A stretch of 64,000 nt of DNA from Modestobacter sp. VKM Ac-2986. Its GTDB lineage: Bacteria; Actinomycetota; Actinomycetes; Mycobacteriales; Geodermatophilaceae. The notes under the pieces are model-generated. The model saw only the letters and a program-made list of their open reading frames with translations. It was not told the DNA's origin and ran no database searches. The first letter of the stretch is position 1. The number at the start of each line of letters is the position of its first letter. The stretch is from contig NZ_JAPVBH010000003.1 of assembly GCF_026967795.1 (NCBI RefSeq), positions 558,001 to 622,000 on the forward strand. Direction: 5' to 3'. The translations under genes were made by a program, and so were the position numbers. Below are positions 25,875 to 33,214 of the stretch, piece by piece.

Positions 25875-27352
25875 CGGACACGCTGAGCACGACGGCCCCG
25901 GTGACCACGGGGCTCTACATCGGAGGGCAGGCGCGGTCCACGGCCGACGTGCTCGAGGTCGTCGACCCGGCCCGCCCGGGCGTCGTCGTCGGCACCGCGG
26001 CCGCGGCGACCGCACAGGACGTCGACGACGCCGTCGCCGCGGCCGCGGCGGCCTTCCCCGCCTGGTCCGCACTGCCCGCCACCGAGCGCGCGGCGCAGAT
26101 GGCGGCGGCGATCGCCGGCCTCGCCGACGAGCGCGACGAGGACGCCCGGGTGCTGTCGCTGGAGAACGGCAAGATCGTCCACGAGGCGTGGGTCGACGCG
26201 CTGGTGTTCGAGATCCGCTGGCAGCTCGCGCTCTCCCTCGCCGACGAGGTCGAGCAGGCCACCGTGCTCGCCCCGGCGCCGGGCATCCCGGTCGAGACGA
26301 CCGTGACCCACCAGCCGCTCGGCGTGGTGACGCTCATCGTGCCGTTCAACTGGCCGATCGCGATCCTCGGCGCGGCCCTCCCGCACGCGCTCCTGGCGGG
26401 CAACACCGCCATCGTCAAGCCGCCGCCGTCCACCCCGCTGGCCACCACCCGGCTGGTGCAGCGGGTCGCCGAGAAGCTGCCCCCGGGCGTGCTCAACGTC
26501 GTCACCGGCCGGGACAGCGAGATGGCCGGGCTGATCGACAACCCGCAGGTGGCCAAGATCTGCTTCACCGGCAGCGTCAACGGCGGCAAGAAGATGATGG
26601 AGATGGCCTCCCGCAACCTCACCCGGGTCACCCTGGAGCTGGGCGGCAACGACGCGGCGATCGTCCGCGCGGACGCCGTCCTCGACGACGAGCACCTCGA
26701 CCGGCTGTACGCCGGGATCTTCGACACCACCGGCCAGATCTGCATGGCCGCCAAGCGGCTGTACGTGCACCGCTCGCGGATGGAGGAGCTGGTGGCCGGG
26801 CTGTCCGCGCGGCTGGAGCGGGTCGTCCTGGGGCACGGCCTGGCCGAGGGGACGACGATGGGGCCGCTGCACCAGCCCGCGCAGAAGGCGTTCGTCGCCG
26901 AGATCGTCGAGGAGGCCCGGGCCTCCGGGGCGACGGTGCTGGAGTTCGGCGAGCTGCCTGCCGGCGAGTTCGCCGAGGGCAACTTCCTGCGCCCGGCCAT
27001 CGTGGTCGACCCCGACCCGTCGCTGCGGGTCGTCACCCTGGAGCAGTTCGGCCCGGTGATCCCGGTGCTCCCCTACGACGACGACGACGAGGCGGTCCGG
27101 CTGGCCAACGACACCTGGGGCGGGCTGTGCGGCTCGGTGTGGTCGGCCGACACCGCCGCGGCCGCCCGGCTCGGCGGGCAGCTGCAGTGCGGGTACGTCT
27201 GGGTCAACGACCACGGCGCCACCCGGCTGGACCTGCGCGCGCCCTTCGGCGGCATGAAGCAGTCGGGCATGGGTCGGGAGCAGGGCATCCAGGGGGTCCG
27301 TGCCTTCCAGGACACCCGGTCGATCGCGCACCTGACCCCGGCCGAGGGCTGA
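25871..27352 (+). CDS. NAD(P)-dependent aldehyde dehydrogenase, candidate vanillin-type dehydrogenase
   Basis: 493 residues of the ALDH superfamily. FNWPIAILG (cofactor loop), KPPPSTPLA, FTGSVNGGKK, the catalytic Glu in LELGGND, catalytic Cys in TTGQICMAAKR and FGGMKQSG at the end are all present. It is the last gene of the metF-folD-pabB-folP run, with a 4-base overlap with folP and a strong terminator directly after. In this cluster oxidation of vanillin or syringaldehyde to the acid that enters LigM is the best guess. Oxidation of another aldehyde is possible. There is no formaldehyde dehydrogenase signature (no zinc or glutathione motifs). Confidence 0.88.
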   Translation: MTDTLSTTAPVTTGLYIGGQARSTADVLEVVDPARPGVVVGTAAAATAQDVDDAVAAAAAAFPAWSALPATERAAQMAAAIAGLADERDEDARVLSLENGKIVHEAWVDALVFEIRWQLALSLADEVEQATVLAPAPGIPVETTVTHQPLGVVTLIVPFNWPIAILGAALPHALLAGNTAIVKPPPSTPLATTRLVQRVAEKLPPGVLNVVTGRDSEMAGLIDNPQVAKICFTGSVNGGKKMMEMASRNLTRVTLELGGNDAAIVRADAVLDDEHLDRLYAGIFDTTGQICMAAKRLYVHRSRMEELVAGLSARLERVVLGHGLAEGTTMGPLHQPAQKAFVAEIVEEARASGATVLEFGELPAGEFAEGNFLRPAIVVDPDPSLRVVTLEQFGPVIPVLPYDDDDEAVRLANDTWGGLCGSVWSADTAAAARLGGQLQCGYVWVNDHGATRLDLRAPFGGMKQSGMGREQGIQGVRAFQDTRSIAHLTPAEG

Positions 27353-27363
27353 GTCCCAGGGCT

Positions 27364-27391
27364 CGGGGGTGCGGGGGCTCCCGCACCCCCG
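27364..27391. terminator. Bidirectional hairpin terminator after the aldehyde dehydrogenase gene
   Basis: Perfect 12-base stem (27364-27375 with 27380-27391) with GGCT loop between two convergent genes. Confidence 0.75.
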
Positions 27392-27395
27392 GGCC

Positions 27396-28718
27396 TCAGC
27401 CGGCGAGGACCGCCCAGCCGTGCGGCGCGAGCCGGACGGCGTCGCCCTGCACCGTGCCGGCGCCGGCCAGCACCTCGCCGGCGCCGGGGGCGGGCAGCGT
27501 GGCGGGGGCGTCGGCCAGGTTGAGCGCGACCACCAGCCGCTCGCCGTCCCCGGCCACCGCTCCGCCCGTCACCGCGTAGCTCAGCTGCCGGTTGTCCCGG
27601 TGGAGCATCGTGGTGCGGGCGGTGTGCAGCCAGCGGTGCCGGCGGCGCAGCCCGATCAGCTCCTGGTGCAGCCGGAACGTGGGCTCCCCGAACGGGGCGA
27701 GCCCGGCCGGGGTCTCCGGGAAGGGCGGCCGCACCGCGTCGTCCCCGCCTGCCCGGTCCTCCTTGACGCCGGTGAAGGCCTGCTCGTCCCCGGCGTAGAC
27801 CGACGGCGTCCCGCCCACGGTGAACAGCACGGCGAGGGCGTGCGGCAGGTGCCGCGGGTCGGTGAGCCGGCTGGCGATCCGGGTGACGTCGTGGTTGCCG
27901 ACGAAGGTCAGCGGCACGAACGTGTCGAGGAAGCCGTCGTGCCGGCCCAGGGCGTGCGCCAGCTCGTGCAGGTTGCCGTCGTTGAGCGAGCTCCAGACCG
28001 CCTTCCACAGCTCGTACTGGGTGACCGCGTCCATCCCCGACTCGGTGACGATCCGGGCGTAGTCACCGTGGATGACCTCACCGATGACGTAGGCCTCGGG
28101 GTGGGCCGCCCGCACCCGCGGGAGCACGGTCGCCCAGAACGCGGGCGGCACGGCGTAGGCGGCGTCCAGGCGCCAGCCGTCGGCGCCGCGGTCGAGCCAG
28201 TGGGTCATCACCTCGGCGACCCAGTCGGCGACCACGGGTGCGGAGTGGTCGAGGGCGACGAGCTGGTCGTGGCCCTCGAAGGTGTCGTACCCGGGCACCA
28301 CGCCGGGCTGCCAGTCCGCCGGCCAGCGCAGCCGGAACCAGGCCGCCGAGGGGGCGTCGGGCCCGCGCTCCACCACGGCCTGGAACGCGGGGTGCTGCCG
28401 GCCGACGTGGTTGAAGACGCCGTCGAGCAGCACCCGCAGGCCGCGGTCGTGCGCCTCCTCGACGAGGGCGTCGAAGTCCTCGTCGTCGCCCAGCCGCGGG
28501 TCGATCCGGCCGTGGTCGACGGTGTCGTAGCCGTGCGTGCTGGAGGCGAACACCGGGCCCAGCGCCAGGCCGTTGGCGCCCAGCTCGACGGCGTAGTCCA
28601 GCCAGTCGCCGATCCGGTGCAGCCGGGAGGTGACCTCCTCGGTGGCCTCCTTCTCCGCGCCCACGAAGCCCAGCGGGTAGACGTGCCACCACACCGCGTC
28701 CTGCACCCAGTCCGGCAC
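27396..28718 (-). CDS. GH13 alpha-amylase/alpha-glucosidase-family glycosidase
   Basis: 440 residues with the GH13 conserved regions: DGVFNHVG (region I), GWRLDAAYAVP with nucleophile Asp (II), VIGEVIHGD with acid/base Glu (III) and FVGNHDVTRI (IV). The sequence begins PDWVQDAVWWHVYPLGF as in intracellular trehalose/maltose-type enzymes. No signal peptide is seen, so it is probably cytosolic. A GTG at 28716-28718 has GGAGGAG six bases upstream and is preferred to another GTG five codons earlier. A compact C-terminal beta domain follows. Exact substrate among alpha-glucans, trehalose or sucrose is not determined. Confidence 0.88.
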   Translation of the reverse strand: MPDWVQDAVWWHVYPLGFVGAEKEATEEVTSRLHRIGDWLDYAVELGANGLALGPVFASSTHGYDTVDHGRIDPRLGDDEDFDALVEEAHDRGLRVLLDGVFNHVGRQHPAFQAVVERGPDAPSAAWFRLRWPADWQPGVVPGYDTFEGHDQLVALDHSAPVVADWVAEVMTHWLDRGADGWRLDAAYAVPPAFWATVLPRVRAAHPEAYVIGEVIHGDYARIVTESGMDAVTQYELWKAVWSSLNDGNLHELAHALGRHDGFLDTFVPLTFVGNHDVTRIASRLTDPRHLPHALAVLFTVGGTPSVYAGDEQAFTGVKEDRAGGDDAVRPPFPETPAGLAPFGEPTFRLHQELIGLRRRHRWLHTARTTMLHRDNRQLSYAVTGGAVAGDGERLVVALNLADAPATLPAPGAGEVLAGAGTVQGDAVRLAPHGWAVLAG

Positions 28719-28758
28719 GCGCGTCTCCTCCACTGATCAGGGCTCACTGGCGCTACTG

Positions 28759-28776
28759 ACGCTACCTCACTAGCGT
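28759..28776. promoter_or_regulatory. Overlapping divergent promoters with inverted repeat ACGCTA-N6-TAGCGT
   Basis: The right arm TAGCGT (28771-28776) is a -10 box 7 bases before the tetR GTG, giving a leaderless mRNA. The left arm reads TAGCGT on the minus strand and can be the -10 for the glycosidase gene. The repeat is also a plausible TetR operator. Confidence 0.5.
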
Positions 28777-28783
28777 GCGTCCC

Positions 28784-29425
28784 GTGGCCCGCACCGATCG
28801 TTCACCGCGCCGGCGGCTGGACCCCGCGCAGCGCCGGGACGCCATCCTCGACGCCGCCCGTGAGGCGTTCGCCACCGCGCCCTACGCCGCGGTCGGCGTC
28901 GCCGGCATCGCCGCCGCGGCCGGGGCGTCCGAGGCGCTCGTGCACCGCTACTTCACCGGCAAGAGCGGCCTGTACCTGGCCGTGGTGGCCGAGGGCATCG
29001 ACGAGCTGCTCACCCGTCAGGTCGCCGCGGACACCGCCCTCGGCGCGCGGGCGGCGGTGCGACTGCGGCTGGCCACCTCCATCGAGGTCTATCTGGAGGT
29101 GATCAGCAACAGCCCGGTCGGCTGGGCCGCGCCGCTGCAGGACACCCGCTCCGACGTGCCCGCCGCGGCGGACCTGCGCGCCCGGGCCCGCGAGCGGTAC
29201 GTCGACCTGCTGCGCGGCATCCTGGGCCTGGCGGCCGACCAGCCCCGCGACCCCGCCCCGTCCGACCACGCGCTGCACGGCCACCTGGGCTTCCTCGACG
29301 CCGCCTGCCTGTCCTGGGTGGCGGCCGGCTGCCCGCCGGAGCAGCGCACGGCGCTCGTCGCGATGGCGGTGGCCGCACTGGCCGGGGCGCTGGACGCCGT
29401 GGGCACCCCGCACGCGCTCACCTGA
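28784..29425 (+). CDS. TetR-family transcriptional regulator
   Basis: 213 residues: N-terminal TetR helix-turn-helix (about 12-60: ILDAAREAFATAPYAAVGVAGIAAAAGASEALVHRYF split over two helices) and a helical ligand-binding domain. The GTG at 28784 lies 7 bases after a TAGCGT box, so it is probably the transcript start as well; a GTG three codons earlier lies inside the -10 box. It is followed by an MFS exporter gene, the usual TetR target. The ligand is unknown. Confidence 0.88.
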   Translation: MARTDRSPRRRLDPAQRRDAILDAAREAFATAPYAAVGVAGIAAAAGASEALVHRYFTGKSGLYLAVVAEGIDELLTRQVAADTALGARAAVRLRLATSIEVYLEVISNSPVGWAAPLQDTRSDVPAAADLRARARERYVDLLRGILGLAADQPRDPAPSDHALHGHLGFLDAACLSWVAAGCPPEQRTALVAMAVAALAGALDAVGTPHALT

Positions 29426-29473
29426 CCGCAGCGGCGTGAGCCGACGCACGCCCCCGACCACCGCGTCCGGGGT

Positions 29474-29479
29474 TAGCGT
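29474..29479 (+). promoter_or_regulatory. Predicted -10 box (TAGCGT) of the MFS gene
   Basis: TAGCGT seven bases before the GTG start; implies a leaderless transcript. Confidence 0.45.
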
Positions 29480-29486
29480 CGTCGGC

Positions 29487-30953
29487 GTGACACCGGTCGA
29501 TGCGCAGCGCAACCTCTCCCCCGGGCCGCCGGCCGCGCTGGTCCCGGTGCTGGTCTTCCTGGCGGTGCTCGTGGCGGTCATCAGCAGCCTGGGCGCCCCC
29601 CTGGTGCCGGCCATCGCCGCGGCCAACGACGTCTCAGTGGCCGACGCCCAGTGGTCCCTGACGATCGCGCTGCTGGTCGGCGCGGTGGCCACCCCGGTGA
29701 TCGGCCGGCTCGGCGACGGACGGCACCGGCGCACCGTGGTGCTCGTCGTCCTGGCCGTGGTGCTGGCCGGCAGCGTGCTCGCCGCGCTGCCGCTCGGGCT
29801 GGGTTGGCTGATCGCCGGGCGCGGGCTGCAGGGCGTCGGGATGGGGCTCACCCCGCTGGCCATCGCCACCGCCCGGACGGCGCTGAGCGGGGAGCGCGCC
29901 CGGACCACCGTCGCCGCGCTGTCGGTCACCGTCGCGGCCGGCGTGGGCCTGGGCTACCCGCTGACCGGGGCGATCGCCGAGCTCGGCGGGATCCACGCCG
30001 CCTTCTGGTTCGGCGCCGCGGCGAGCGCGGTCGCGCTGGTGGCGGCGGCGGTGGTCTACCCGCCGTCGGGCGACGTCCCGCCGCGCCGGCTGGACCTGCT
30101 CGGTGCCGCACTGCTCGGCACGGGGCTGGCCACCGCACTGCTGGCGCTGGCCGAGGGGGAGAGCTGGGGCTGGACGTCGCCGGCGGTGCTCGGCCTGGCC
30201 GCGGTGGCCCTGGTCGCGCTCGCCTGCTGGGTGGTCTGGCAGCTGCGCGCGCCCGCCCCGCTGGTCGACCTGCGCCTGGCCCGCGGCCGCGACGCCGCCA
30301 CCGCGCACGGCACGGCGCTGCTGGCCGGCCTGTCCAACTACCTGCTGCTGGCCTCGGTGCCCCGGCTGGCCCAGGAGCCGGAGTCCGCCGGGGGCTTCGG
30401 CACCTCGATCGTGGTGGCCGGGCTGGTCCTGCTGCCGTTCTCCCTGGCCAGCTTCGCCGCCAGCCGGGTCGCGGCGAGGCTGGACCGGTCGCACGGACCA
30501 CGTGTGGTGCTGCCCCTGGCCGCGCTGGTGCTCGGCACCGGACAGCTGCTGTTCGCCCTGCTGCGCGACGAGCTCTGGCAGCTGTTCCTGGCGAGCACCG
30601 TCGTGGGCCTGGGGGTCGGCACCATGTTCGCCGCACTCCCCGGGCTGATCGTGCGCGCCGTGCCCACGAGCGAGACCGGCAGCGCGATGAGCCTCAACCA
30701 GGTGCTGCGCTACGTCGGCTTCTCCCTCGGCAGCGCGCTCAGTGCCACCGTGCTGGAGGCCGCCACCCCGGCCGGGTCCGCGTTCCCGGCCGGCAGCGGC
30801 TACACCACCATCGGCCTGATCGGCGTCGGCGCGTGCGTCGCGGTCGGTCTGCTCACCGCGGTGCTGCCCACCCGCACCCCGCGGCGGCCGCGGGAGGGGG
30901 CGGCGGTCGAGGCGGCGGACGCTGGGGTCGCCCCGCACGGCCCGGCCCGCTGA
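29487..30953 (+). CDS. MFS drug-efflux-type transporter
   Basis: 488 residues, about 14 hydrophobic segments, in the QacA/EmrB-like DHA2 style. The cytoplasmic loop between TM2 and TM3 reads GRLGDGRHRRTVV (motif A) and TM4 has GRGLQGVGMGL. The GTG start is set by a TAGCGT box seven bases upstream; an ATG/GTG 17 codons earlier would fall before that promoter. Located 61 bases after tetR on the same strand, so probably regulated by it. Exported compound unknown. Confidence 0.87.
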   Translation: MTPVDAQRNLSPGPPAALVPVLVFLAVLVAVISSLGAPLVPAIAAANDVSVADAQWSLTIALLVGAVATPVIGRLGDGRHRRTVVLVVLAVVLAGSVLAALPLGLGWLIAGRGLQGVGMGLTPLAIATARTALSGERARTTVAALSVTVAAGVGLGYPLTGAIAELGGIHAAFWFGAAASAVALVAAAVVYPPSGDVPPRRLDLLGAALLGTGLATALLALAEGESWGWTSPAVLGLAAVALVALACWVVWQLRAPAPLVDLRLARGRDAATAHGTALLAGLSNYLLLASVPRLAQEPESAGGFGTSIVVAGLVLLPFSLASFAASRVAARLDRSHGPRVVLPLAALVLGTGQLLFALLRDELWQLFLASTVVGLGVGTMFAALPGLIVRAVPTSETGSAMSLNQVLRYVGFSLGSALSATVLEAATPAGSAFPAGSGYTTIGLIGVGACVAVGLLTAVLPTRTPRRPREGAAVEAADAGVAPHGPAR

Positions 30954-30960
30954 CCCCGGC

Positions 30961-31419
30961 TCAGGCCGGGTGGCCCTCCAGGAGGGCGGTCATCGCGGGC
31001 AGGTCGAAGAAGGCGGCCGTCGCGCGGGCGCTGGGCTGACCGGCATCGGGGTCCGCGCCCGCGGTCAGCAGCGCGCGGACGGAGTCGGCGGACTGCTTGA
31101 ACACCGCGGCCGCCAGCGGCGTCTGACCGCGGTCGTTGTACCGGCCGTGGTCCGCGCCGCGCTCCAGCAGCGCGGTGACCGTCGCCGCATGGCCGTGGTA
31201 GGCGGCCAGGATCAGCAGGGTGTCGCCCTTCTCGTTGGTCAGGTTCGCCGGCACCCCGGCGTCGAGGTAGGCGGCGAGCTCCTCGGTCTCCCCGGCCCGG
31301 GCCAGCCCGAACACCCGGACGGCGAGGTCCAGCACGCCCTGCTCGATGGGCTCCGACTGCCCCGCCTGCTCGATGGGCTCCGACTGCCCTGCGGGTCCCT
31401 GTCCCTGCTGTTCGCTCAC
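30961..31419 (-). CDS. Small ankyrin-repeat protein
   Basis: 152 residues with about three ankyrin repeats (about 45-150): NEKGDTLLILAAYHGHAATV, NDRGQTPLAAAVFKQSADSV and a last repeat with SARATAAFFDLPAMTALL. The N-terminal tail contains an in-frame 27-base duplication giving QSEPIEQ twice. The GTG start lies seven bases from a TAGGCT box (31427-31432), so the mRNA is likely leaderless. Bacterial ankyrin proteins of this size often bind a neighbour such as a catalase or hydrolase; the function here is unknown. Confidence 0.8.
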   Translation of the reverse strand: MSEQQGQGPAGQSEPIEQAGQSEPIEQGVLDLAVRVFGLARAGETEELAAYLDAGVPANLTNEKGDTLLILAAYHGHAATVTALLERGADHGRYNDRGQTPLAAAVFKQSADSVRALLTAGADPDAGQPSARATAAFFDLPAMTALLEGHPA

Positions 31420-31426
31420 GCCGACC

Positions 31427-31432
31427 AGCCTA
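31427..31432 (-). promoter_or_regulatory. Predicted -10 box (TAGGCT) of the ankyrin gene
   Basis: TAGGCT on the minus strand, seven bases before the GTG start; leaderless arrangement. Confidence 0.4.
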
Positions 31433-31447
31433 GGTGCGCCCGCACGG

Positions 31448-31477
31448 CCCGCCCTCCCCCGTGCGGAGGAGGGCGGG
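31448..31477. terminator. Hairpin after the dienelactone hydrolase gene
   Basis: CCCGCCCTCC (31448-31457) pairs with GGAGGGCGGG (31468-31477), just past the hydrolase stop at 31485. Confidence 0.6.
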
Positions 31478-31484
31478 CGGTGGG

Positions 31485-32237
31485 TCAGCGGACGGCGACC
31501 CGGTCGGTGAGCGCGAGCACGTGCCGCCAGGCGTCGTCGCAGGCCTCGGCCCACTCGCCGAACGCGCGGTCGAAGAACGAGTGCGGGGCCCCGTCGTAGA
31601 CGACGTCGTCGACCTCGGCGCCGGCGGCGCGCATGGTGGCCGCGAGCTCCAGCTGGTCGGCGACCGGGGTGGCGGTGTCGGCGCCGGCGATCAGCATCAC
31701 GACCGGTCGGCGGGCCGCGCTCGCGGCCTCCCCGACCAGGCTCGGCCGGCCGTAGAACCCGGCGCTGCCGGCCAGGTCCAGGTCGGCGCCGGACTGCCGC
31801 CAGGCGTGGCTGCCGCCGAAGCAGAAGCCCACCGTGACCACCGGCAGGTCCGGGCGGGTGCGGCCGCGGAGGTACTCGATGCCGGCGGCGGTGTCGGCGT
31901 CGATGCCCTCGGGCGTGGTCTGCGGGATGTGGGACTGCCAGTCGAAGTCGTCCTCGCGGGTGCCGGTCTCGGCGAGGCCGGCGGTGCGACCGAAGTAGTC
32001 CAGCGCCACCGCGGGGACGCCGGCCTGGGCGAACCGCTCGGCCAGCGCGACGTAGTAGGGGTGCAGCCCGCGGATGTCGGGCAGGATCACGACCCCGGCG
32101 GTCGCCGGGGCAGCCGGGGCGGCGTAGGCGGCGGACAGCTGGTTGCCGTCGGCGGCGGTCAGCTCGAGGGTGCCGCGCTCGGCGACGTCCCCGGAGCGGG
32201 GCGGTGCGGGCGGGCGGCTGTCGTGGTCGTGGCACAT
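31485..32237 (-). CDS. Dienelactone hydrolase-family protein
   Basis: 250 residues of the DLH fold. Cys nucleophile in VGFCFGGSHAW, Asp in IAGADTATP and His in DGAPHSFFDRAF form the triad. DLH enzymes hydrolyse dienelactones to maleylacetate in chloroaromatic pathways, but many genomic members have other lactone or ester substrates. Start ATG has a TAGACA box (minus strand) seven bases upstream, suggesting a leaderless message. It lies 5 kb from the aromatic island and could contribute to lactone hydrolysis there, without direct evidence. Confidence 0.87.
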   Translation of the reverse strand: MCHDHDSRPPAPPRSGDVAERGTLELTAADGNQLSAAYAAPAAPATAGVVILPDIRGLHPYYVALAERFAQAGVPAVALDYFGRTAGLAETGTREDDFDWQSHIPQTTPEGIDADTAAGIEYLRGRTRPDLPVVTVGFCFGGSHAWRQSGADLDLAGSAGFYGRPSLVGEAASAARRPVVMLIAGADTATPVADQLELAATMRAAGAEVDDVVYDGAPHSFFDRAFGEWAEACDDAWRHVLALTDRVAVR

Positions 32238-32297
32238 GGCCCTGTGTCTACCTGCGGACCCGGCCGTCCGCGCGCCCGGCCCCGGCCGGGCCCCGGG

Positions 32298-32846
32298 TCA
32301 GGCCTCGGTGGTGTCGGCGACGACGTCGGGGTCGCCGCCGAAGACGCCGGCGGCCACCTCGCGGCGGGCCTCGGTCAGCCAGAGGTACTGCCGGTGGGCC
32401 TGGTCGATCAGCGACTCGACGAGCACCGGGTCGATGCGGGGGTCGACGGTCGCGGCGATCCGCAGGGTCTCGAAGCCGCTGCGCTTGCCACGCACCGCCG
32501 ACGCCAGGAACTCGAACTCCACCAGCCCGGACAGCGGGGACCGGGTCAGCACGTGGCCGTTGAGCTTGAGCCGGCTGGCCTTCTCCGCGATCCACACCGC
32601 GACCTGCTTGTACTGGCGCACCGGCAGGCCCAGGGCCGCCGCGATCGTCTCCAGGTCGGTCTTCTCCTGGCGCAGCTCGTCCAGCAGCTGCCGCAGACCG
32701 GCCTCGTGCTGGTTGCCCCGGTTGACCCCGATCATCCGGGTGACCAGCTCGATCCCGCCGGCCGCGGAGGCGATGTGGTCGTTGAGGTACACGGCCAGCA
32801 GCTCGGGGTGGGCGACGGCGCCGGTGGGTGCGGGGGTCTGGGACAT
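32298..32846 (-). CDS. Conserved hypothetical helical protein, 182 aa
   Basis: I do not recognise a firm family. The sequence is mostly amphipathic helix: LLAVYLNDHIASAAGGIELV near the N-terminus, LRQLLDELRQEKTDLETIA, and VESLIDQAHRQYLWLTEARR near the end. This suggests a four-helix bundle, possibly ferritin-like. No Glu/His pair pattern clear enough for a metal site was confirmed. No signal or membrane segment. GGAG six bases before the ATG supports the start. It lies alone between the dienelactone hydrolase and a small membrane protein, all on the minus strand. Confidence 0.75.
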   Translation of the reverse strand: MSQTPAPTGAVAHPELLAVYLNDHIASAAGGIELVTRMIGVNRGNQHEAGLRQLLDELRQEKTDLETIAAALGLPVRQYKQVAVWIAEKASRLKLNGHVLTRSPLSGLVEFEFLASAVRGKRSGFETLRIAATVDPRIDPVLVESLIDQAHRQYLWLTEARREVAAGVFGGDPDVVADTTEA

Positions 32847-32921
32847 CGGGTGCTCCTCGCGCGTGGTGCCGGGGTCGGCCGGGTCATCATCCCCCGCACC
32901 CCCGCAGAGGGCACCGGGAGA

Positions 32922-33140
32922 TCATCTGCGCTGGTTGCGCCGGCTCCAGCTGGTCCAGCTGTAGTCCCGGGCCAGGGGGTCCACCAGGTCGGCGTCCCGC
33001 CGGCTCTCCCGCACCTCGAACCAGAGGTCGGAGTGGTGGGCCGCCCGCGAGCCCCGGCGCTGCACCGCCCGGTCCATCCGCCAGGCCCCGAACAGGACCA
33101 GCAGGACCACCACCCCGACGACTGCCCAGACGATGCCCAT
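32922..33140 (-). CDS. Small single-span membrane protein, 72 aa
   Basis: MGIVWAVVGVVVLLVLFGAW forms one N-terminal transmembrane helix, followed by an Arg-rich cytosolic segment with WFEVRESRRDADLVDPLARD. Start choice (ATG at 33138-33140) follows the onset of the hydrophobic helix; no strong ribosome-binding site is seen. Divergent from the HTH-MurA gene by 74 bases. Function unknown. Confidence 0.6.
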   Translation of the reverse strand: MGIVWAVVGVVVLLVLFGAWRMDRAVQRRGSRAAHHSDLWFEVRESRRDADLVDPLARDYSWTSWSRRNQRR

Positions 33141-33185
33141 GCCGCATGGTGCCGGAACGGGACCGTCCCGGCACACGGCGTGTTG

Positions 33186-33206
33186 ATCTCATCTGTGAGA
33201 TATCGT
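33186..33206 (+). promoter_or_regulatory. Inverted repeat ATCTCA-N4-TGAGAT abutting a TATCGT -10 box, upstream of the HTH-MurA gene
   Basis: The 16-base repeat (33186-33201) ends where the -10 box TATCGT (33201-33206) begins, and the ATG follows eight bases later. A repressor bound here would block RNA polymerase, and the downstream protein has its own HTH domain. Confidence 0.5.
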
Positions 33207-33214
33207 GAGCGGCG

